Part shown: one piece after another, positions 15,904 to 25,468 of the stretch
Numbering within the stretch: the first letter of the stretch is position 1
Layout of the letters: each line of letters begins with the position of its first letter
Assembly (NCBI RefSeq): GCF_009928425.1
Contig: NZ_JAABNS010000001.1
Coordinates: 372,001-436,000 of the forward strand
DNA from: Pseudarthrobacter sp. ATCC 49987
GTDB taxonomy: Bacteria > Actinomycetota > Actinomycetes > Actinomycetales > Micrococcaceae
DNA: 64,000 nt
Direction of reading: 5' to 3'
The notes under the pieces: generated by a model
What the model saw: only the letters and a program-made list of their open reading frames with translations
Told to the model about the DNA's origin: nothing
Databases searched by the model: none
Translations under genes and position numbers: made by a program

Positions 15904-17754
15904 TTACCACTTCGTCGTCCACCACTCGTGCAGCCTCGGCACATCCGCGCCGGCGGACACCGCCCGGTACTCCACGAGCGAGTCCTGGTCATTCCACACC
16001 AGGTAGTTCTCCCCGTCCTTCGAGGCACCCAGGATCCGGCCCTTGACCGCCGAGTCCCCCCGTGACCAGTCCTGCCAGCCCGGTGGGTTCTCCGGCGCCC
16101 GTTCGGCTGCCCCGTACTGCTGGACCAGGTCATCAAACGCGGCGTTCATCGCGTCTGCGGTGGCATATCCGTAGACGGAGATCTGCGGTTTCTCCATGGC
16201 GTTGAAGCCGCTGTCGGCGGGTGGCTCGCAAACAAGTCCGAAACTCGCTGCCACCAGGTTCTTGTTCGGCGCGCAGCTGTCCGGGGACACTTGGCCGCGG
16301 GAGGCTGCCGTGGTGAGCAGGGTGCATTCGCCGTCCGTCAGTCTGGGCCGCACCTCGCCCGCGCACTTCCTGGACGTCGGCGCCTGGGACGTGGCGCTGG
16401 ACAGGGGATTGGGCGGGAAAGGGAAACCGCCCGCCAGCGCGATCGCGGTCCCGAGCAGCACCACTGCCGCGCTCACGCCGCCTCCGATCAGGATCCGCTT
16501 GGTAAGCCGCGACGGCTTCCTGCCGCGTGGAGGGGCGGCTGGAACATCCGCACGCTGATGCCCGACGGCGGCACCCGGCTGGTCCGCACCGTCACCGGCA
16601 CCCGCGCCGTCGGCCCCGCCAAGAGCAGCGTCCGCGCTTCCTCCAGGGCCCGCAGAGATCCCGCTCGACGCCGGCGCCTCCAGTGCCCCGACGCTGGTGA
16701 TCTGTTTGGGATCCCCCATCAACCCCAGTTTCATCGGCAGGATTTCCCCGAGCCGGGCCTGAAGCGCCGGGATGTGGCTGGACCCGCCGGTGAGGTAGAC
16801 CCGGTGGAGTTGCTGGGACGAGGGCAGCGCCTCCTGGATGACCCGCTGGACCAGTTCCACGGCACGGCCGATCTGGCCGTCGATCAGTTGCTCAAACTCG
16901 GCGCGGGTCACGGTGCAGACCCATTCGTGCCCGCCAGAGCGGACACCGATGGGAGCCGCCCCGTGGAAGCTCAGGGCATGCTTGGCTTCCCGCACCTGGT
17001 CCTTCAGCGCGGCTTTGTCGGCGCTGGAACGCTCTGACGCCAGGCCCTGCAGGAGGTTCGTCTTTCCTTCGGCGGCGAGCTGTGCGTAGACCCAGTTCTC
17101 CAGTTGTGCATCGAAGTCATGCCCGCCCAGGGGGTCGATGCCGGCCGAGGCCACAACGCGAAAGGCCCGCCCGTCGGGGGTTTCGGCGAATTCCAGCACT
17201 GCGGCGTCGCAGGTGCCGCCCCCGAAATCCAGCACGGCCACGTGCGCGCCCACGCCGACGTCGGAGCTGGCCGCATAGTGCCAGCCGGCCGCGATGGGTT
17301 CGGCCATCAGGACGATGCCTTCTTCCGGGATGCCGGCCTTCACCGCGGCGGCGGACAGGCGGCCCTTCAGGTATTCGTCCCAGGACTCCGGGTGGGTCAG
17401 GACCACCTCGAACGGGAACCCGCCGCCCACAAAGCGGATGGCCTGTCCGACGACGAACCGCAGTACCGCTGCGACGAGGTCGACCGGATCGAAGACGGCG
17501 TCGCCGAGCACCACCGCATCCTCGCCGAGGCGGCGCTTGGGCGTCGGTTCGAACGCCGCGGGGTAGATGCCCGCGATTTGGCGTGCGGCGTCGCCCGTGA
17601 GGATCTCACCGTTGTAGGCGGCCACGCAGGAAGGGATGGCGTCCGAGCGCGTGCCCAGCCTGAGAACAAGAGCGCTGCCGGCTGCCGGCGCGACGGCGGC
17701 TGCCGTGTTTGAGGTCCCGAAGTCGATGGCCAATCGCCAGGGGATTTCCTCCAT
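15904..17754 (-). CDS. Membrane-anchored Hsp70-family ATPase without a substrate-binding domain
   Basis: 616 residues. Residues 1 to about 360 form an Hsp70/actin-fold ATPase: phosphate-1 loop AIDFGTSNTAAAV, phosphate-2 AVLDFGGGTCDAAVLE (about 173-188) and adenosine loop RVYLTGGSSHIPALQARL (about 318-335). In place of the usual peptide-binding domain there is a low-complexity linker (about 361-410), a basic stop, one transmembrane helix (about 421-441) and an external domain of about 170 residues with several cysteines. The ATPase therefore sits inside and the tail outside. It follows the dynamin-like gene on the same strand; AAGGAG precedes its ATG. Such Hsp70s beside dynamins occur in actinobacteria, but their role is unknown to me. 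Confidence 0.88.
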   Translation of the reverse strand: MEEIPWRLAIDFGTSNTAAAVAPAAGSALVLRLGTRSDAIPSCVAAYNGEILTGDAARQIAGIYPAAFEPTPKRRLGEDAVVLGDAVFDPVDLVAAVLRFVVGQAIRFVGGGFPFEVVLTHPESWDEYLKGRLSAAAVKAGIPEEGIVLMAEPIAAGWHYAASSDVGVGAHVAVLDFGGGTCDAAVLEFAETPDGRAFRVVASAGIDPLGGHDFDAQLENWVYAQLAAEGKTNLLQGLASERSSADKAALKDQVREAKHALSFHGAAPIGVRSGGHEWVCTVTRAEFEQLIDGQIGRAVELVQRVIQEALPSSQQLHRVYLTGGSSHIPALQARLGEILPMKLGLMGDPKQITSVGALEAPASSGISAGPGGSADAALGGADGAGAGDGADQPGAAVGHQRADVPAAPPRGRKPSRLTKRILIGGGVSAAVVLLGTAIALAGGFPFPPNPLSSATSQAPTSRKCAGEVRPRLTDGECTLLTTAASRGQVSPDSCAPNKNLVAASFGLVCEPPADSGFNAMEKPQISVYGYATADAMNAAFDDLVQQYGAAERAPENPPGWQDWSRGDSAVKGRILGASKDGENYLVWNDQDSLVEYRAVSAGADVPRLHEWWTTKW

Positions 17755-17889
17755 GTTGGCTCCTTAAGTCCACGTTCCCCCGCACGTGAGTAGCCGGGGC
17801 AGGGCGCCAGGGCGAACCCGGGGCGGGAATCGCCGGTCCCCAACCCATAGTGTGCTCCCGCATCCGTGCATCGCGGTAGTCCCGGGCAG

Positions 17890-17925
17890 CCTGACCGTGG
17901 TGCAGGCCCCTGACCGTGGTGCAGG
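17890..17925. repeat. 17-bp tandem direct repeat after the dynamin-like gene
   Basis: Two copies of CCTGACCGTGGTGCAGG, 2 bp apart (period 19), ending directly at the dynamin-like gene's stop codon. Origin is unclear; it may reflect slippage duplication. Confidence 0.55.
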
Positions 17926-19617
17926 TCAGAGGTGATGGAGGTGTGCCAGGCTCTCATCGATTTCCGCGACTTGCTTGTCGATCGTGGCGACTTCGCGTTG
18001 GAGTTCCTCAATGCGCCGCTGCGACTCCTCGGCAGAGAGCCGTTCCTGGGCCTGGCTCTCCTGGATGAGCTGCTGAAGTCCGCCCAAAGATGCCTGCAGC
18101 TGGGTGCGGTAAGTGACCACCAGCTCGGGCTTGAGCCTGCGCACCCGGGCGTCCAGATAGTCCGCAATCACCGCGCGTTCCAGCTGGGCGAGTCGAGGGA
18201 CTTCCGCCTGCAGCCGGGTTCGCTCCAAGACGTTCTGGCGGTAGTACCGGTTGAACGCAAACCAGCCGCCGGCTCCAGCGACTGCCAGCGGAACGGCGGC
18301 GCCCGACACGGCGACACCGAGCAGGCCGGCGATGGAGGTTCCGATGCTGGATCCCATCACCACCGACATCACCACGGTGGGATCGAAGCCGGCCCCGCGC
18401 CGCTCGCTGCCAAGGTGCGGCTGGTCGGCGGGGGCACCGGCGGCACTGAGTAGCTCGTTGAGCACCGCCGGCAGCGGAACCTCGCGGAAGAATCCGTGGG
18501 TGAGAATGGCCAGCCGCTCCTCGGCTTCCGCGATGAGGTCGGCGCGCAGTGCCAGGAGTTCAGCGATCATGTCGCTGCTCAGTTGACGCATCTTTTTCTG
18601 GTCCCGGAGTCCCCGGGCCGCCTGGATCCGGTTCCGCCACAGGGAGATCCAGTCGTCAAACGCCGCGGCGGCGCTGCGCAGGACACCCGCGCGGAGTTCC
18701 CCGAGGTCCCTTTCCAGGTCCAGGGCCCAGCGCTGCTGCTCCTCCTTCAGCTCCGAGAACCGCTGCCGCTCGGCCAGCATTCCCGCCCGGGTTTCTGCCG
18801 GCGCACCGGCCACAGCCAGTTGGGTGAGCCGGGCCCGGCGGTAGCCGTCCAGCGCTGTCCGCGCCAAGCGGAGCGCGTTGGCTGTGGGGGCCAGGCCGGC
18901 GTGGGCAAGTTCCGTTTTCAAGGCCTCCACGAAGCGGGAAAGTCCGGAGGCGGCCAGGAGTTGGTCGCGCACGGCCGGATCCGTGGCCGTGGCCGCAGCC
19001 GCAGCAGTGACGGGCGAAACGCCAAGCACGAACGTGTCCGCGAGCCGGGGAATCCGCGCCCGGAGCAGGGCCGCGTTGCCGGCGGCGACGTTCTGCCAGG
19101 AGCCCGGAAAGAGGTCAGTCTTGGTGATGACTATGCCCAGCGATTCCACCTGGGCCGAGCATTGTTCCAGGTAGGCCAGCTCGCCGCTGGACAGCTGGGC
19201 GCCGGCGTCAGTGACAAAAACGGCGAGCGATGCCGCTTCCAGGAACTTCAGGTTGAGCTGCGACTGGGGTGCGTCCAGGCCTCCCGGGCTCGGGGCATCG
19301 AGCAGGACCGCGTCACCGAGCAGCCCCTTTCCTCCGGCCGTGTCCGGCGTAACCAGGCGGTAGAGGGCCTCTCCTGCTGCGTCGGCATCCCGGCCCGCCA
19401 GGTCGGGTGCCAGCAGGTTGACCAGTGAGGTCTTCCCCCGGCCGCTCTCGCCGAGAAAGACGACGACCGGAGCGTGGCCGACGTCCGTGGCCTGCCGGAT
19501 GGCCCGGTCGGCGGCGTCGGGATATCCGACCGAGCGCAGCAGGCGGGTAGAGGTGCTGAGCACTGCCCGGGCCGAGGCCAGGGCGGCAAGCTGCGGGACC
19601 TCAGTATTGGACGTCAT
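17926..19617 (-). CDS. Dynamin-like GTPase with membrane-inserting hairpin (IniA/DynA type)
   Basis: 563 residues from the ATG at 19617, which overlaps the end of the upstream acidic gene by 17 nt; the longer frame from 19770 only reads through that gene. The GTPase domain has P-loop GESGRGKTS (56-64), a G3-like DAPSPGG (107-113, not canonical DxxG) and G4 TKTD (165-168). A long helical region follows, then a glycine/alanine-rich hydrophobic double segment (about 425-465, VVMSVVMGSSIGTSIAGLLG ...) that could insert into membrane. A C-terminal coiled coil comes last (about 510-563). The layout matches bacterial dynamins such as IniA. Partners are probably the Hsp70 downstream and the second GTPase at 20619. 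Confidence 0.85.
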   Translation of the reverse strand: MTSNTEVPQLAALASARAVLSTSTRLLRSVGYPDAADRAIRQATDVGHAPVVVFLGESGRGKTSLVNLLAPDLAGRDADAAGEALYRLVTPDTAGGKGLLGDAVLLDAPSPGGLDAPQSQLNLKFLEAASLAVFVTDAGAQLSSGELAYLEQCSAQVESLGIVITKTDLFPGSWQNVAAGNAALLRARIPRLADTFVLGVSPVTAAAAATATDPAVRDQLLAASGLSRFVEALKTELAHAGLAPTANALRLARTALDGYRRARLTQLAVAGAPAETRAGMLAERQRFSELKEEQQRWALDLERDLGELRAGVLRSAAAAFDDWISLWRNRIQAARGLRDQKKMRQLSSDMIAELLALRADLIAEAEERLAILTHGFFREVPLPAVLNELLSAAGAPADQPHLGSERRGAGFDPTVVMSVVMGSSIGTSIAGLLGVAVSGAAVPLAVAGAGGWFAFNRYYRQNVLERTRLQAEVPRLAQLERAVIADYLDARVRRLKPELVVTYRTQLQASLGGLQQLIQESQAQERLSAEESQRRIEELQREVATIDKQVAEIDESLAHLHHL

Positions 19618-19966
19618 CGCCGTCGCCTGGGGCCTCGTCCCCGGAGTTCCAGCCATCGGAGCCGGACTCGTCGCCGTCGAACGGCTGATCCGGCGTGGCC
19701 GCGAAGCCGTATCCCGGCCCCCCGTCCCCGCCGGGATCATCGTCGTCGGCGTCTGGATCATCCCCGTCATGGTCGTCGGCGTCGAAGTCGGCGTCTGGAT
19801 CGATTCCGACGGCGGCTGCGGCGACGGCGGGGGAGGCGCCGTCCGGGCCGTCCTCCTGTCCGGCGGCGAAGGTGGCCTCCAACGCGCGTTCCCAGACGGC
19901 GGCCGGCGGCCCTTCGGGAACCAGCAGCATTTCTTTCAGCGAGATTTCAGGGACTTCGTGGCTCAT
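19601..19966 (-). CDS. Small Asp-rich protein heading the dynamin-Hsp70 operon
   Basis: 121 residues. The first 35 look folded (SLKEMLLVPEGPPAAVWERALEATFAAG); the rest is extremely acidic (DPDADFDADDHDGDDPDADD and similar). No signal peptide or membrane helix. AGGAGG stands close upstream of the ATG. The end overlaps the dynamin gene by 17 nt, so translation is probably coupled and the product likely works with that GTPase. The N-terminal part could be a docking helix and the acidic tail a cation-binding or repulsive linker (inference). No family recognised. Confidence 0.7.
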   Translation of the reverse strand: MSHEVPEISLKEMLLVPEGPPAAVWERALEATFAAGQEDGPDGASPAVAAAAVGIDPDADFDADDHDGDDPDADDDDPGGDGGPGYGFAATPDQPFDGDESGSDGWNSGDEAPGDGDDVQY

Positions 19967-20076
19967 TTTCCTCTTCCTCCTGTGTAAGGGTGGTCGAACA
20001 TTTTGTGCGGGTCTATAGTGGCCCTAATATCGGCTAGTGCGGGGGGCACGGCGACCTGAACCCGAGTGGGGGACGC

Positions 20077-20607
20077 ATGGACGCGACCGTGGCCCAGAGG
20101 CAGCTGTTGGATGCCGCAATCCGGGGCGATGAAAAGGCTTTTGAGGCCCTGGTGACCGAGTCCCGGACCATGATCTGGTCGGTCTGCCTGCGGATCACCG
20201 GGAACACCTACGACGCCGAGGACGCCCTGCAGGACACCCTGCTGGCTGCGTGGCGCGGGATGGGGAATTTCCGCCGCGAGTCCGGCTTCGGGACGTGGGT
20301 CTACAAGATTGCGGCCAACGCGGCGTTGACCATTGTCCGGGCCAGGAAGAGCACCGAGGTCGAGGTGGACGAGACGTACTCCCCGGAACGCGACTTCGCC
20401 GAAAGGCTCGCGGAGGCTGACCTGGTCCAGCAGGCGATGAAGACCATGCCGGCGGATTTCCGTGTGGCCCTGGTGCTGCGGGAGCTGTGTGACTTCACGT
20501 ATGCGCAGATCGCCGATTACCAGGGCGTGGGGGTGCCCACGGTGAAGACCAGGATCAGCCGCGCACGGCAGGCTTTCGAGGCCGCCGTGACCTCCGGTGT
20601 TGCGTAA
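20077..20607 (+). CDS. ECF-type RNA polymerase sigma factor
   Basis: 176 residues with sigma region 2 (FEALVTESRTMIWSVCLRITGNTYDAEDALQDTLLAAWRGMGNF) and region 4 (MPADFRVALVLRELCDFTYAQIADYQGVGVPTVKTRISRARQAF). No region 3, as expected for ECF factors. It is divergent from the acidic/dynamin/Hsp70 operon and convergent with the second dynamin gene. No anti-sigma factor is encoded next to it, so control is by another route, perhaps through the module itself. The two matching promoter arrays at 22072 and 22970 are its likely targets (inference from position and motif type). Confidence 0.92.
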   Translation: MDATVAQRQLLDAAIRGDEKAFEALVTESRTMIWSVCLRITGNTYDAEDALQDTLLAAWRGMGNFRRESGFGTWVYKIAANAALTIVRARKSTEVEVDETYSPERDFAERLAEADLVQQAMKTMPADFRVALVLRELCDFTYAQIADYQGVGVPTVKTRISRARQAFEAAVTSGVA

Positions 20608-20618
20608 CCTCCCGCCCG

Positions 20619-22037
20619 TCATGGCCGGCTCCCGGCAGTTCCGGAACGGATCAGCAGGGAACGGGCGATGACCCTGGCAGCCCGGGCCTCTGCGCCCGTT
20701 GATGCGGTGGAAACCATCGACTGATAATGGGCGGCCAGCCCCAGGTAGCCGCTGCTTCCGGAAATATCCGGCAGAACTCCGTCCAGTTCCGGATCATCCC
20801 GGGTAAGGCCCTGCAGCACCGCCACCATTTCATGCCCGGGGGCGTCCGCTTTCAGCAGGTCCAGCGCGGCTTCCTCGTGCAGGCGGTGAAAGGCCGGGGC
20901 ATGCCGTGCCGCTTCGATCAGGCGACGCGCGTCAGCGGGCCAGGACCGGGAGCGCGCTGCAGCCAGGAGGCCGGTGAGCATCCCGTCCACGCGGGCACTT
21001 TCCGTCGGGCCGATCACCGCCGATTGCAGGGTCCGTTCCAGCGCTGCCAGTCCGGACCGTTCGTGCAGCCACCGGGTGAGCTGCCCGGCAGATCCGCACT
21101 GCTCCCTTCCATATCTGATTCCGTACGGTCCGATCAGTCCGGTGAGCCGCAGGAAATCCTCCCCGGACACCTCCGGGGGAGCGCCCAGCTGGTCGGCGAA
21201 CTGGAGACGCAGATCGTCCGCTCCCTGCAGCAGGCGGAGATTCCGCACGTCCTGTTCGCGCAGCGCCCCGGTCTGCACCGTTTCGGCGAGCAGGGCCGAG
21301 ACGGGAAGCACGGCGGTGAGCTGCGGCATCCTGCCGGAAAGTTCGGCTGCGGCCGTTTGGGCCTGGTCCACCGGCTCCGCCCCGTGCCACGGGCCGCCGC
21401 CGAAGTTATCGGCGTGTGCCACGAGACCAACCACGGTGGATCGCCCCGGTCCGGCGCCGGGGCGGGCCTTGAACCGGGCAATGAATTCCTCATCGTCCGG
21501 GCGGAAGGAGTCCCGGACCAGGTAGAGCAGCGCGTCGGGGCTGTCCGGATCTGTGCCCCCCAGCATCCGGGCCTCGGTCCGGCGCGAATTGTCCGTCGCC
21601 GCCGAGCCCAGCCCGGGGGTGTCCACGATTGTGGCGGGCCGCAGCACGGCCGCCTGCACGTGGACCTGCAGGTAATCGATGGTCTCGGGGGGGATATCTT
21701 CCAGGACCGGCCCGGATCCGGTGAGCGGTACCGGCACCACATTCCCGGTGTCCAGCACGGCTTCGGCGCGGGCCGGCGAACCGTAGACGTAGCGGCACAG
21801 CAACGCGGTGGTTTCCTGCGTTGAGGTGGGCGCCAGTTTGGCGCTGATCAGGCTGTTCACCAACGTCGACTTGCCCGTATTCACCCGGCCCGTCACCGCA
21901 ATGACGGCCGGACGCCGGAGCGCGGTCCGGAAATCGGCAATCACCCGGCCGCCGGACAGCCCCAGCAGCGTATCGACGTCGTCCAGCAACTGCTCCGCGC
22001 TGGAGCGAAGGCCCGAATGGCCCTCGGGAGCATTCAT
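20619..22037 (-). CDS. Second dynamin-family GTPase (soluble, IniC/DynB type)
   Basis: 472 residues from the ATG at 22037 (AAGAGG just upstream). The GTPase domain has P-loop GRVNTGKST (50-58), switch-II DTPGLGS (139-145) and a degenerate G4 (AHAD, 207-210). The C-terminal half is helical, without a convincing membrane segment or paddle, as in the partner half of bacterial dynamin pairs. It is on the same strand as the first dynamin operon but separated from it by the divergently oriented sigma gene. The intergenic region before its start contains one arm of the two-way promoter (GGGAAC-N18-ATCAAAC read on the minus strand), so it is probably co-regulated with the acidic repeat genes. Confidence 0.85.
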   Translation of the reverse strand: MNAPEGHSGLRSSAEQLLDDVDTLLGLSGGRVIADFRTALRRPAVIAVTGRVNTGKSTLVNSLISAKLAPTSTQETTALLCRYVYGSPARAEAVLDTGNVVPVPLTGSGPVLEDIPPETIDYLQVHVQAAVLRPATIVDTPGLGSAATDNSRRTEARMLGGTDPDSPDALLYLVRDSFRPDDEEFIARFKARPGAGPGRSTVVGLVAHADNFGGGPWHGAEPVDQAQTAAAELSGRMPQLTAVLPVSALLAETVQTGALREQDVRNLRLLQGADDLRLQFADQLGAPPEVSGEDFLRLTGLIGPYGIRYGREQCGSAGQLTRWLHERSGLAALERTLQSAVIGPTESARVDGMLTGLLAAARSRSWPADARRLIEAARHAPAFHRLHEEAALDLLKADAPGHEMVAVLQGLTRDDPELDGVLPDISGSSGYLGLAAHYQSMVSTASTGAEARAARVIARSLLIRSGTAGSRP

Positions 22038-22071
22038 GGCCGAACCTCTTTTCGGGTGGACGTCTTTATCC

Positions 22072-22154
22072 GTTTGATGCCCGCGGCGGCGGAAATGTTC
22101 CCGGAAGATCCAATTTTCTTTTTGGGAACTTTTCGGGGGCCCGGGGCCTCTAAT
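22072..22154. promoter_or_regulatory. Two-way ECF-type promoter region, copy 1
   Basis: Minus-strand elements are GGGAAC (22102-22097), 18 nt, then ATCAAAC (22078-22072), pointing to the dynamin gene. Plus-strand elements are GGGAAC (22124-22129), 18 nt, then CTCTAAT (22148-22154), pointing to the repeat-protein gene at 22206. GGGAAC with an A/T-rich -10 is the general form of ECF promoters. The same four elements with identical 18-nt spacers recur at 22970-23051. Confidence 0.7.
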
Positions 22155-22205
22155 CACCATCAGCAAAACAGGGAGCAAGAGCTTCCACTACATAAGGAGA
22201 TCATC

Positions 22206-22439
22206 ATGTACGTCAACGCAACAGTTCTCGCGGAAGTAGATCGCAGTGGCGACGGCTGGGTCGACTGGATCGCCGGCGACACCAACGGCGACCGGATCGC
22301 GGACGTCTTCCTGAAGGACGACAACTTCGACGGGTATTTCGAAACCATCGGCTACGACTTCAACGAAGACGGCTGGCTGGATCAGGAGCAGGTGGATATG
22401 AACGGTGACGGCTACATCGACACCGTTCTCTACTACTAG
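22206..22439 (+). CDS. Small D-x-N-x-D-G repeat protein 1
   Basis: 77 residues consisting almost wholly of five units of the form D-x-[NDS]-x-D-G-x-x-[DE]: DRSGDGWVD, DTNGDRIAD, DDNFDGYFE, DFNEDGWLD, DMNGDGYID, spaced about 12 residues apart. Such loops bind calcium in EF-hands, dockerins and thrombospondin type-3 repeats; binding here is inferred. No signal peptide or membrane segment. TAAGGAG precedes the ATG. First gene behind the plus-strand arm of promoter copy 1; the next repeat gene follows after 55 nt. Confidence 0.8.
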   Translation: MYVNATVLAEVDRSGDGWVDWIAGDTNGDRIADVFLKDDNFDGYFETIGYDFNEDGWLDQEQVDMNGDGYIDTVLYY

Positions 22440-22494
22440 TCGCAGCAGTCATAAACGCATCAGCACATCCCTTCCCATTCTTAAGGAGAGCATC

Positions 22495-22854
22495 ATGTCA
22501 CTGGAAGCTTTTACATTCATCGATACCAACGGCGACGGCCTCGGAGACTTCGGCGGCGCTGACCTCAACGGCGACGGCATCCTCGATGCCTATGCCCTCG
22601 ACAGCAACTTCAACGGCGTGGTCGATCAGTACGCCGAAGATGCCAACCAGGACGGCTTCCTGGACAGCGTCTTCATCGACAACAACGAAGATGGAGTCTT
22701 CGAGTCCGCCATCTGGGATTCGGACGGCGACGGCGTCATGGACAGTTTCCTTGAGACCGTCAGCCAGGACGGGACCGACCCGGGATCATCGGAGGCCGGG
22801 CAGGCCACTGACCCGTCACCGACTCTCTTCCAGGCCGGGTTCAGGGGCCCCTAA
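22495..22854 (+). CDS. Small D-x-N-x-D-G repeat protein 2
   Basis: 119 residues from the ATG at 22495, preceded by AAGGAGAG; the longer frame from 22405 is rejected because it overlaps repeat gene 1. Six repeat units cover residues about 9-88 (DTNGDGLGD, DLNGDGILD, DSNFNGVVD, DANQDGFLD, DNNEDGVFE, DSDGDGVMD), followed by a Ser/Pro/Thr tail ending FQAGFRGP. Unit by unit it matches protein 3 at 23108, including the odd third unit with N in place of D, so the two are recent duplicates. No export signal. It ends at a perfect hairpin. Confidence 0.8.
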   Translation: MSLEAFTFIDTNGDGLGDFGGADLNGDGILDAYALDSNFNGVVDQYAEDANQDGFLDSVFIDNNEDGVFESAIWDSDGDGVMDSFLETVSQDGTDPGSSEAGQATDPSPTLFQAGFRGP

Positions 22855-22869
22855 CCCCAATGGACAACC

Positions 22870-22900
22870 GAGAGGGTGCGCACCATGTGCGCACCCTCTC
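22870..22900. terminator. Hairpin after repeat gene 2
   Basis: Perfect 14-nt arms GAGAGGGTGCGCAC / GTGCGCACCCTCTC around CAT. An almost identical hairpin follows repeat gene 3 (23497-23527). Confidence 0.8.
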
Positions 22901-22969
22901 GCTGTGCCCGGAGCTTTCCGCCGGAGCAGTGCCGCCGCACGCGTGGACAGTGCAGGCACACTCTTGTCA

Positions 22970-23051
22970 GTTTGATGCTGCCGAGGGCCGGAAAGTTCCC
23001 GGAAAATGACGCTCGTTTGCGGGAACTTTAAGCGGTTCCGCGACCTCTAAT
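22970..23051. promoter_or_regulatory. Two-way ECF-type promoter region, copy 2
   Basis: Same elements as copy 1. Minus strand: GGGAAC (23000-22995), 18 nt, ATCAAAC (22976-22970). Plus strand: GGGAAC (23021-23026), 18 nt, CTCTAAT (23045-23051), followed by a shared CATCAGCAAA leader. The plus arm serves repeat gene 3. The minus arm points into the terminator and 3' end of repeat gene 2, so it is either a duplication relic or gives antisense RNA. Confidence 0.7.
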
Positions 23052-23107
23052 AGTCATCAGCAAACAGGCAAAGGAAGCCCCCGCTTCCCCTTCAGAAGGA
23101 GAACATC

Positions 23108-23473
23108 ATGTCACTCGACGGATTTATATTCATCGATACCAATGGCGACGGCATGGGCGACCTGGGCGCCGGCGACGCCAACGGCGACGGCATCTTCGAT
23201 ACTTATGCCTTCGATATCAACTTCAACGGCGTGATCGATCACTATGCCTCAGACGCCAATCAAGACGGCTTCCTGGAGCTCGTCATCGGTGACAACAACG
23301 AAGACGGAACCTTCGGTGCCAGGTTCTGGGATTCCAATGGCGACGGCGTCATCGACAGTTCGGCTCAGACCGTCGAGGACGGCGGCAAGTACGGAGGGCC
23401 AACGGTGGTGGGCCCCGCCACAGACCCGGGACCTGAACTGACTCTGATCTACGCCGGTTACAGGGCCTTCTAA
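23108..23473 (+). CDS. Small D-x-N-x-D-G repeat protein 3
   Basis: 121 residues with six repeat units (DTNGDGMGD, DANGDGIFD, DINFNGVID, DANQDGFLE, DNNEDGTFG, DSNGDGVID) and a tail ending LIYAGYRAF. A paralogue of protein 2 with its own copy of the promoter, leader, AGAAGGAGA ribosome-binding site and terminator. This shows that a complete expression cassette was duplicated. The fifth unit has lost its last acidic ligand (TFG). No signal peptide; a cytoplasmic Ca2+- or cation-responsive protein is the simplest reading. Confidence 0.8.
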   Translation: MSLDGFIFIDTNGDGMGDLGAGDANGDGIFDTYAFDINFNGVIDHYASDANQDGFLELVIGDNNEDGTFGARFWDSNGDGVIDSSAQTVEDGGKYGGPTVVGPATDPGPELTLIYAGYRAF

Positions 23474-23496
23474 GCCAGGCTTCGGGGGATCAGCTT

Positions 23497-23527
23497 GAGA
23501 GGGTGCGCACCATGTGGGCACCCTCTC
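23497..23527. terminator. Hairpin after repeat gene 3, shared with rfbA
   Basis: 14-nt arms GAGAGGGTGCGCAC / GTGGGCACCCTCTC (one mismatch) around CAT. It abuts the stop codon of the convergent rfbA gene and so ends both transcripts. Confidence 0.75.
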
Positions 23528-25465
<1,938 letters not shown>

Positions 25466-25468
25466 ATT

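Noticed and set aside
17890-17925. Beginning of a CRISPR-like or tandem-repeat array
   Set aside because: Only two 17-bp units with a 2-bp spacer; no further copies or spacers.
19994-20032. Autoregulatory copy of the GGGAAC-N18-TCxAA promoter in front of the sigma gene
   Set aside because: CGAAC and CCCTAAT are present, but the spacer is 22 nt instead of 18 and the -35 is weak, so self-regulation is not supported.
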